A stretch of DNA of 10,537 bases. Source: an uncultured Acinetobacter sp. GTDB taxonomy: Bacteria; Cyanobacteriota; Vampirovibrionia; Gastranaerophilales; Gastranaerophilaceae. Positions 1 to 5,367 of the stretch are shown here, in pieces. The stretch lies in the NCBI GenBank assembly GCA_946623365.1, contig CAMORE010000073.1, positions 1 to 10,537 on the forward strand, read 5' to 3'. A model generated the notes under the pieces. That model saw nothing but the letters and a program-made list of their open reading frames with translations. It made no database searches and was not told the DNA's origin. The position numbers and the translations under genes are program-made. The first letter of the stretch is position 1, and the number at the start of each line of letters is the position of its first letter.

Positions 1-149
1 TTGCACGTGTCAAGTAATTGCAAGAGTGATTAGTCCATTTTGCTAAAAGTAAAGTTGACTAAAAGCCACGTTTTCTTGAAAGGTAAATCCGGCTTATTAT
101 TAACTATGATTGCTAAGATAAACTAAAGTAAATTTTCATTAACATATTA

Positions 150-178
150 TTGATGTAATAAAAATTTTTTTCTAAAAT
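150..178 (+). promoter_or_regulatory. Candidate sigma-70-type promoter for the small gene-proA-tyrA operon
   Basis: TTGATG (150-155) and TAAAAT (173-178) are separated by 17 nt and match the -35/-10 pattern. This would start transcription near 185, about 29 nt before the first start codon of the operon. The surrounding DNA is very AT-rich, so chance matches are common. A second pair of weak boxes lies further up (TTGACT at 55-60, TATGAT at 105-110) but is badly spaced. No gene, RNA or terminator was recognised in bases 1-149. Confidence 0.4.
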
Positions 179-213
179 ATGAATGACGCTATCACGTTTT
201 TTAAGGAGAAGAG

Positions 214-429
214 ATGGAATTTTTTGGAAAAAACCCGTTTATGGATTATAGAAATTGTGTACCTTTTATGGATTTATCCGGATTTGTAATCCAACAGCCG
301 TCAGAAATTGAAAACCATCCGGCACAATCCCTTAAGGCACAGCTGTTTAAGAAAAAATGTTCAAGAATGATAAATCTTCGCAGACTTAAATATCGTTCAA
401 TGTGTGAGGCATACAGAAATGGAATTTAG
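214..429 (+). CDS. Small unrecognised protein, 71 aa, translationally coupled to proA
   Basis: I do not recognise this protein. The case for a real gene is the strong Shine-Dalgarno AAGGAG at 203-208, 5 nt before the ATG, the candidate promoter just upstream, and the way its end is interlocked with proA: the ATG of proA (419) lies inside its last codons and its TAG is at 427-429. The product has no signal peptide or membrane segment. The N-terminal half is mixed and aromatic-rich (FFGKNPFMDYRN, then a hydrophobic FMDLSGFVIQQP stretch). The C-terminal half is strongly basic (KKKCSRMINLRRLKYR), with two cysteines, at residues 15 and 49 by my count, and a third near the end. The basic tail could bind nucleic acid or an acidic partner, but that is only inference. 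It could also be a leader ORF whose translation feeds ribosomes to proA. Confidence 0.6.
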   Translation: MEFFGKNPFMDYRNCVPFMDLSGFVIQQPSEIENHPAQSLKAQLFKKKCSRMINLRRLKYRSMCEAYRNGI

Positions 430-1669
430 TTTCTCTCAAATAGCAAAAAATGCAAAATCTGCTTCAAAACAACTGGCAACCCTTTCCACTGAGCTCAAAA
501 ATTGTGCTCTTAAAAACATTGCATTAAATATTGAAAATAATAAAGATAAAATTTTTGAAGCAAATTTGAAAGATTTAGAGGAAGCAAAAACTCTGTTAAA
601 TAACGGAGAAATTAATCAATCAACGTTTAACCGTCTGAAATTAGATGAAAATAAAATGCGTGATATGATTCAAGGGATAAATGATATTATACATTTGGAA
701 GATCCTGTGGGTAAGATTTTATTAAAACGAGAACTTGATGAAGGTCTGGTCTTGACTAAAGTATCTTGCCCGATTGGAGTACTTGGGATTATTTTTGAAG
801 CAAGACCGGACGTTATTACCCAAATCTCTTCGCTCGGAATAAAGTCATCAAATGCCGTAATTTTAAAGGGCGGAAAAGAATCTGTTAATACAAACAAAAT
901 GATTATGTCTTTAATACAAGAAGCTTTGGATAAAACAGAGGGATTTCCTAAAAATGCTCTGAATCAAGTTTATACAAGAGATGATGTTGCTGAAATGCTT
1001 AAGCAGGATAAATATATAGATTTGATTATTCCACGAGGCGGAAACAAACTTGTAAAATTTATTAAAGAAAATACAAAAATTCCTGTTTTGGGTCATGCAG
1101 ACGGAGTTTGCCATATTTATGTTGATGAATTTGCAGATATAGAAAAAGCAAAAAAAATTATAATTGATTCAAAAACACAATATCCAAGCGCTTGCAATTC
1201 TGTAGAAACGGTGTTGGTTCATAAAAATATTAATGGGGAAGAGTTAATTGAATCACTCAAAAATGCAGGAATCGAGATTATTTTTAATCCTGAAAGCTGG
1301 CATAAGGAATACGGCGAAAAAAAGCTTTCTTACAAAATTGTTAATTCCATAAGTGAAGCAATAGAACATATTAACGAGTTTTCTTCAGGACATACGGAGT
1401 CAATTATTACAGAAAATGAAGAGAAGGCAAAAAAATTCTTGTCTGCAATAGATTCAGCAGGAGTATATCACAATGTTTCAACAAGATTTGCGGACGGGTT
1501 CAGATATGGTTTCGGAGCGGAAGTCGGTATTTCTACAAACAAAACACACGCAAGAGGTCCGGTGGGACTTGAGGGATTGACAATATACAAATATACTATA
1601 GAAGGAAATGGTCAAATAGTTAAAGATTATGCTGAGGGAGTAAAACAATTTCATCATAAAGATATATAA
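419..1669 (+). CDS. proA: Gamma-glutamyl phosphate reductase (glutamate-5-semialdehyde dehydrogenase)
   Basis: This cytoplasmic enzyme reduces gamma-glutamyl phosphate with NADPH to glutamate 5-semialdehyde, the second step of proline synthesis. Numbering from the ATG at 419, the aldehyde-dehydrogenase-like fold shows PIGVLGIIFEARPDV (118-132), LKGGKES (149-155), a PRGG turn (205-208), the catalytic cysteine C259 in SACNSVET, SGHTES (from 323) and the C-terminal signature ARGPVGLEGL (378-387). The length of 416 aa is the usual ProA length. A GTG at 404 would add five residues, but the ATG is preferred because GAGG at 406-409 lies 9 nt before it and the length fits better. The gene overlaps the end of the upstream small gene by 11 nt, so coupled translation is likely. 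proB (glutamate 5-kinase) is not in this window. tyrA follows after 27 nt. Confidence 0.96.
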   Translation: MEFSFSQIAKNAKSASKQLATLSTELKNCALKNIALNIENNKDKIFEANLKDLEEAKTLLNNGEINQSTFNRLKLDENKMRDMIQGINDIIHLEDPVGKILLKRELDEGLVLTKVSCPIGVLGIIFEARPDVITQISSLGIKSSNAVILKGGKESVNTNKMIMSLIQEALDKTEGFPKNALNQVYTRDDVAEMLKQDKYIDLIIPRGGNKLVKFIKENTKIPVLGHADGVCHIYVDEFADIEKAKKIIIDSKTQYPSACNSVETVLVHKNINGEELIESLKNAGIEIIFNPESWHKEYGEKKLSYKIVNSISEAIEHINEFSSGHTESIITENEEKAKKFLSAIDSAGVYHNVSTRFADGFRYGFGAEVGISTNKTHARGPVGLEGLTIYKYTIEGNGQIVKDYAEGVKQFHHKDI

Positions 1670-1696
1670 ATACATGGGGAGTACAATAAAACAGGT

Positions 1697-2464
1697 ATGA
1701 GAATAGGAATTATAGGTTTGGGGTTAATAGGAGGTTCTATCTTTAAGAATCTTCTCGAAGGAAAAAAACATGATGTAATCGGTATATCAAGAAGCGTAAA
1801 TGAGTTTAACGTAAGTAATGATTACGAAAATCTAAAAGACTGCAATCTGGTTTTTGTATGCACACCAATGAATGTAACTTTGGATATTTTAGATAAGCTT
1901 AATGATATTTTGGACGAAAATACTATAGTTACGGATGTTTGCAGTCTGAAAGAATTTGTATCCAAAAAGAATTATAAATACAAATTTATCCCTTCTCACC
2001 CTATGGCGGGAACAGAGCACCAAGGATGGGAATATGCTTTTCCGGATTTGTTCGATGGAGCTGTGTGGGCCGTAACACTAAAAGAAGATACAGATTTAAA
2101 AGATTTTGGAGTTTTAAAATCAGTAATCGAAGAATTGGGAGCAAAAACAATTCTTACAACTCCTCAGGAACACGATAAAGCCGTTGCATTAATTTCTCAT
2201 GCACCAATGCTTGTAGCACAGGCTCTTTGTAAAAATATTGAAAACAACGAACTTGCTCAAAAGCTTGCAGCTTCCGGATTTAGAGATACGACAAGACTTG
2301 CAATGTCAAACATTGAAATGGCAAATGATATGATTGTCATGAATCGTAATAATATCCAAGATGTTGTATCTATGCTTAATTCTAACATAGATAGCTTGAT
2401 GAAATCCGATTACAAAAAAGAAGCAAAAAAAATAAAAGATTTTAGAGAAAATTTATACGAATAA
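1697..2464 (+). CDS. tyrA: Prephenate/arogenate dehydrogenase, short monofunctional form
   Basis: This enzyme oxidatively decarboxylates prephenate to 4-hydroxyphenylpyruvate (or arogenate to tyrosine) using NAD(P), in the tyrosine branch of aromatic synthesis. The N-terminus is a Rossmann fold with GLGLIG (G7, G9, G12). DVCSLK (80-85) matches the family's D-x-x-S-x-K segment. SHPMAGTEHQGW (100-111) carries the conserved histidine H101 used in catalysis in this family. ISHAPMLVAQAL (166-177) is the conserved dimer/active-site helix and GFRDTTRLA (194-202) is also typical. At 255 aa it has no chorismate mutase and no ACT regulatory domain. Cofactor and substrate preference cannot be read reliably from sequence alone. 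A GGGGAG is present at 1676-1681, but 15 nt from the ATG, which is long. The start is fixed by the Rossmann strand beginning at residue 2. It is the last gene of the operon. Confidence 0.93.
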   Translation: MRIGIIGLGLIGGSIFKNLLEGKKHDVIGISRSVNEFNVSNDYENLKDCNLVFVCTPMNVTLDILDKLNDILDENTIVTDVCSLKEFVSKKNYKYKFIPSHPMAGTEHQGWEYAFPDLFDGAVWAVTLKEDTDLKDFGVLKSVIEELGAKTILTTPQEHDKAVALISHAPMLVAQALCKNIENNELAQKLAASGFRDTTRLAMSNIEMANDMIVMNRNNIQDVVSMLNSNIDSLMKSDYKKEAKKIKDFRENLYE

Positions 2465-2571
2465 GTACGTTAAAAAATCATAAATTTAGTCAACATGCTT
2501 GATGTTAAATGGTAATTACATGTAAACTTATATTAACTTTTTAAAAAAATTCTGACACAAAAACTTTACAT

Positions 2572-2601
2572 TTGATTCTCTTTAAAATAGTATGTTACTA
2601 T
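2572..2601 (+). promoter_or_regulatory. Candidate ftsZ promoter region
   Basis: The 176-nt gap before ftsZ is AT-rich and holds TTGATT (2572-2577) and TACTAT (2596-2601) 18 nt apart. A second reading is TTTACA (2565-2570) with TAGTAT (2588-2593) at 17 nt. Either would start transcription 20-45 nt before the ftsZ ribosome site. A 10-bp perfect palindrome, TTACATGTAA, lies upstream at 2516-2525 and could be a binding site. No clear terminator for tyrA is seen, so readthrough from the amino-acid operon into ftsZ is possible. Confidence 0.35.
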
Positions 2602-2640
2602 AGTGGTATAGTATAGAAAAGAAGAAAAAGAGGAATAATC

Positions 2641-3867
2641 GTGGACAATTTAGGACCGGATATTTTTGGAAAAAATGATATCAATTCTGCACAAAATGAT
2701 AACAGTATGAATCATTATCAATCTAATGATTCTTATCAATCTGCAAGCATTCAGTCTTCAGACAATATACAAACAGCACCCACTTCAGGCGGCCCTGCTA
2801 AGATTAAAGTAATAGGTGTAGGCGGCGGCGGCGGAAATGCTGTTAACAGAATGATTAAGAATGGTTTAACCGGAGTTGAATTCTGGTTAATGAATACAGA
2901 TTTACAAATACTTAATACTTCAACCTGCAAAAACAGAATTCAGTTAGGTGCAAAATTAACAAACGGTCTCGGTGCAGGCGGAGAACCTCAGGTAGGTGAA
3001 AAGGCTGCTGAGGAAGCTCAACAAGAAATAACATCTGCTATTGAAGGTGCAGATATGGTGTTTGTAACAGCAGGTATGGGCGGCGGAACCGGTACAGGTG
3101 CAGCTCCTATTGTTGCTAAAATTGCAAAAGATTTGGGTATACTGACAATCGGTGTTGTTACAAAACCGTTCTCATTTGAAGGAAAAAGAAGACAAAATCA
3201 AGCTCTTCAAGGTTTGGAAAAGTTAAGAGAATCTGTTGATGCTCTTATTGTAATTCCTAATGACAAATTGTTGGATGTTGTTGACAGAAGAGTATCACTT
3301 ACTGAGTCATTCATCGTTGTTGATGAAGTTCTTATGAGAGGTGTTCAAGGTATTTCTGATATTATCACAATCCCCGGTTTAATTAACGTAGACTTTGCTG
3401 ATGTTAAGTCTGTAATGGCTGCTTCAGGTTCTGCGTTGATGGGTATCGGCAGAGGTTCAGGTGAAGGCAGAGCTATTGAAGCTGCTAAGATTGCTATCAA
3501 CTCTCAACTTCTTGAAACTTCTATTAACGGTGCAAGCGGTGTTATTGTCAACATAACAGGCGGCCCTGATATGACATTGCATGAAGTAACAGACGCTACA
3601 AACATAATTAACGATGCAGTTCTTGATGACGCAAGAGTTATTATTGGTGCTGTAGTTGATGATAATATTCAAGGCGAAATCCAAATTACTGTTATTGCAA
3701 CAGGTTTTGAATTAAAATCTCAAATGCCGATTGAACAAAAAGTGGAAAATCGTTCAATCAGTGCAGCAGAGTTCTTTAGCGGTGCATTTAATAATGCTGC
3801 TCAGCCTAAAGCTCCGACAATGACTAATTTTTCAGATATTCAAATCCCTGATTTCTTAAGAAAATAG
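2641..3867 (+). CDS. ftsZ: Cell division protein FtsZ, with long N-terminal extension
   Basis: FtsZ is the tubulin-like GTPase that polymerises into the midcell Z ring. Visible motifs are the glycine-rich strand IKVIGVGGGGGNAVNRM (55-71), the tubulin signature GGGTGTG (147-153), the region KPFSFEGKRR (175-184), and the T7 synergy loop GLINVDFAD (246-254), which completes the GTPase site of the neighbouring subunit. The tail ends in IQIPDFLRK, a classic C-terminal peptide for membrane-tether partners (FtsA/SepF/ZipN class). About 50 polar Asn/Gln/Ser residues precede the fold, a feature seen in cyanobacterial FtsZ. VEFW...NTD (79-87) also looks cyanobacterial. The start is a GTG with AGAGGA at 2629-2634, 6 nt away. 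The linker before the tail is short, about 40 residues. The genes around it are not a division/cell-wall cluster. Confidence 0.98.
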   Translation: MDNLGPDIFGKNDINSAQNDNSMNHYQSNDSYQSASIQSSDNIQTAPTSGGPAKIKVIGVGGGGGNAVNRMIKNGLTGVEFWLMNTDLQILNTSTCKNRIQLGAKLTNGLGAGGEPQVGEKAAEEAQQEITSAIEGADMVFVTAGMGGGTGTGAAPIVAKIAKDLGILTIGVVTKPFSFEGKRRQNQALQGLEKLRESVDALIVIPNDKLLDVVDRRVSLTESFIVVDEVLMRGVQGISDIITIPGLINVDFADVKSVMAASGSALMGIGRGSGEGRAIEAAKIAINSQLLETSINGASGVIVNITGGPDMTLHEVTDATNIINDAVLDDARVIIGAVVDDNIQGEIQITVIATGFELKSQMPIEQKVENRSISAAEFFSGAFNNAAQPKAPTMTNFSDIQIPDFLRK

Positions 3868-3899
3868 GGGTAAATAAATACATAAATTAGGTATTAATA

Positions 3900-3936
3900 A
3901 ACAAAAACGATTCTATTTATTAGAATCGTTTTTGTT
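3900..3936. terminator. Bidirectional hairpin terminator between convergent ftsZ and prmA
   Basis: A perfect 16-bp stem (AACAAAAACGATTCTA, 3900-3915, with its complement at 3921-3936) closes a 5-nt loop TTTAT. The A-rich left arm and T-rich right arm supply a U-run on both strands, so it can terminate ftsZ from the left and prmA from the right. It lies in the 100-nt gap between the two stop codons. Confidence 0.85.
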
Positions 3937-3967
3937 ATAGAAAAATTTTATCATTTAACTTTTATTT

Positions 3968-5350
3968 TTATTTTGTAACAACAAAAGATATCCATTGGTC
4001 TTGTGATATTGTATCAATTATATTTAGATGTTCTCTTTCAATTGCTTCCAGTACTACACCTTTTTTTTCTTCTAATATCCCGCTCAACGACAATTTTGCA
4101 TTATCGTTCATAATGTTTTTTAAATCTCCCATAATCTCAAACAAAACATTATGAAGAATATTAGCACATACAAAATCATATTTTTCACTGATTTTATCAG
4201 CAGTATTTAATTCAAAAACAAGGGGAGTCAGAGTACCCTCCCCTTGAGGGAGGGTCGGAATCTTTGATTCCGGGGTGGGGTAAATCCATTTTGGTTGTTT
4301 AACTAATTTTTGCATTTCGCTTCTTATATACTCTATTACCCCATCAATATTGTTGTCAATATCATTATTCCAAATCCTAATAATATTAAAATTTTGCTGT
4401 TTTAAAAATTTTTCTCTTTGTTTATCATATTCAATATTTTTTATTTCATTATGTTGTCCGCCATCAAGTTCTATTATAAGTCTTAATTCCGGACAGAAAA
4501 AATCCGCAATGTAATGTCCTATGGGTTGTTGTCTGCGGAATTTGTACCCGAGAAGTTGACTTTTTCTTAAATACTGCCATAATTTTTTTTCTTGCGGTGT
4601 TGTATTATTTCTTAAATTTTTTGCAAATTTTTTTGTCGATTGTGAATACCCGTGATATATATGCCCCCACCCCGGAATCAAAGATTCCGACCCTCCCTCA
4701 AGGGGAGGGTATACTGCGAGTCCGTTTTTAACCGCATTCTCTTTTGCAACATCTATTACTGTCGGGTCATTGTCGCACCCATAAACATATGATGCGCCAA
4801 GTTTTGCGGCTAAAATTGATAGAATTCCGGAACCCATACCTATATCTGCAACTTTATCTCCGGAATGCATATATTTTTCTAAAGCTTTCATACATAGCTG
4901 AGTTGTCTGGTGAGTTCCGGTTCCAAAAGCACATCCGGGGTCAAGAAGTATGGTAACTTCGTACTCTTTCGGTTCATAATGAAGCCAGCTCGGAACAACG
5001 GCTATCTTATTCGTAACGTGTGTTACAGTCCATTTTTCTTTCCATTTTTGTGACCAATCCTGATTTTCTTTTTCATCCAAAGAGATTTCCCAGCTTCCGA
5101 GTTCTTCATCTGTAAAACCTCTTGATTTAAGCAGTTCTCTTTCTGTTTTTAAAACTTCTACAGGATTTTTTTCAACGTCCGATAAAAATACTCTTAGTGT
5201 TCCTTCTGTGGTTGCTGTCATTACAAGATCTTTGTATGTTTCTTCCGCCAAAACAACCCCTTCACAACTAAGATTTGTAAAGCAAATATCAGATATAATA
5301 TCTTCCATTTCGGGATTAATAGAAATTTTCAACTCATAATAATTATCCAT
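3968..5350 (-). CDS. prmA: Ribosomal protein L11 methyltransferase with in-frame DUF559 nuclease-like insertion
   Basis: PrmA methylates ribosomal protein L11 using S-adenosylmethionine. The family N-domain spans residues 1 to about 110. LDPGCAFGTGTHQTT (136-150) is the PrmA hallmark, with C140 and Q148 in place of the more usual Leu and Pro. DIGMGSG (169-175) is SAM motif I, D193 in GCDNDP is the acidic ribose-binding position, and the catalytic-face motif is ANIL (396-399). Between NGLAV (209-213) and LVFELNT (377-383) sit about 160 foreign residues holding a DUF559 domain. Removing them leaves about 300 aa, the normal PrmA length. The join falls in the loop after the helix following beta-2, so the SAM fold could tolerate it. 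There is no stop or frameshift. The ATG has AAAGG about 8 nt upstream. The gene lies 17 nt after the transglycosylase gene, probably as the second gene of that operon. Whether the enzyme stays active is unknown. Confidence 0.95.
   Translation of the reverse strand: MDNYYELKISINPEMEDIISDICFTNLSCEGVVLAEETYKDLVMTATTEGTLRVFLSDVEKNPVEVLKTERELLKSRGFTDEELGSWEISLDEKENQDWSQKWKEKWTVTHVTNKIAVVPSWLHYEPKEYEVTILLDPGCAFGTGTHQTTQLCMKALEKYMHSGDKVADIGMGSGILSILAAKLGASYVYGCDNDPTVIDVAKENAVKNGLAVYPPLEGGSESLIPGWGHIYHGYSQSTKKFAKNLRNNTTPQEKKLWQYLRKSQLLGYKFRRQQPIGHYIADFFCPELRLIIELDGGQHNEIKNIEYDKQREKFLKQQNFNIIRIWNNDIDNNIDGVIEYIRSEMQKLVKQPKWIYPTPESKIPTLPQGEGTLTPLVFELNTADKISEKYDFVCANILHNVLFEIMGDLKNIMNDNAKLSLSGILEEKKGVVLEAIEREHLNIIDTISQDQWISFVVTK
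4234..4280 (-). repeat. 47-bp inverted repeat, copy at the C-terminal side of the DUF559 insert
   Basis: This copy is an exact reverse complement of 4665-4711. It contains two nested palindromes: GGAATC-AAA-GATTCC, and ACCCTCCC-TCAAG-GGGAGGGT with an 8-bp stem. In the prmA frame it encodes PTPESKIPTLPQGEG. It is GC-rich in an AT-rich gene and includes the boundary TA dinucleotide. Confidence 0.95.
4665..4711 (+). repeat. 47-bp inverted repeat, copy at the N-terminal side of the DUF559 insert
   Basis: This is the partner copy, identical over all 47 bases in opposite orientation, with identity stopping sharply on both sides (C4664 and T4712 have no match). Read on the prmA strand it encodes YPPLEGGSESLIPGWG, with no stop codon. 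The absence of any difference between the copies suggests recent formation or homogenisation. Confidence 0.95.
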
Positions 5351-5367
5351 TCAGAAAACCTTTCAAT

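Larger units (their letters stand above)
4234..4711 (-). mobile_element. Palindrome-bounded DUF559 element inserted in frame within prmA
   Basis: The unit runs from repeat to repeat, 478 nt, and is read in the prmA frame. Its core (prmA residues about 238-348) is a DUF559 domain, a family with the very-short-patch-repair (Vsr)/PD-(D/E)XK endonuclease fold. Landmarks are AKNLRNNTTPQEKKLWQYLR (243-262), GYKFRRQQPIG (268-278), IADFFCPELRLIIELDGGQH (281-300), with acidic D283, E294 and D296 plus the Q-H pair, and IIRIWNNDI (323-331). The motif residues look intact. No convincing start codon precedes the domain: where free-standing members commonly have Met, this has Thr (NTTPQEKK). It is therefore probably made only as part of PrmA. 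There is no transposase, reverse transcriptase or splice signal. The nuclease activity and the mobility are inferred, not shown. Confidence 0.75.

Noticed and set aside
1..213. tRNA or riboswitch before the small gene
   Set aside because: No cloverleaf, conserved T-loop or recognisable riboswitch core could be found; the stretch is AT-rich with only weak promoter-like boxes.
404..418. GTG at 404 as the proA start
   Set aside because: The ATG at 419 has GAGG at a good distance and gives the usual family length.
670..1675. Minus-strand reading frames opposite proA
   Set aside because: They are shadows of the well-supported proA frame, with no domain or ribosome site.
4234..4711. Intein within prmA
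   Set aside because: The insert edges lack the required nucleophile and His-Asn residues, and the domain is DUF559 rather than a splicing or LAGLIDADG domain.
4234..4711. Conventional insertion sequence
   Set aside because: Inverted repeats are present, but there is no transposase, and the only domain is DUF559 read in the host frame. Called a mobile element only in the broad sense.
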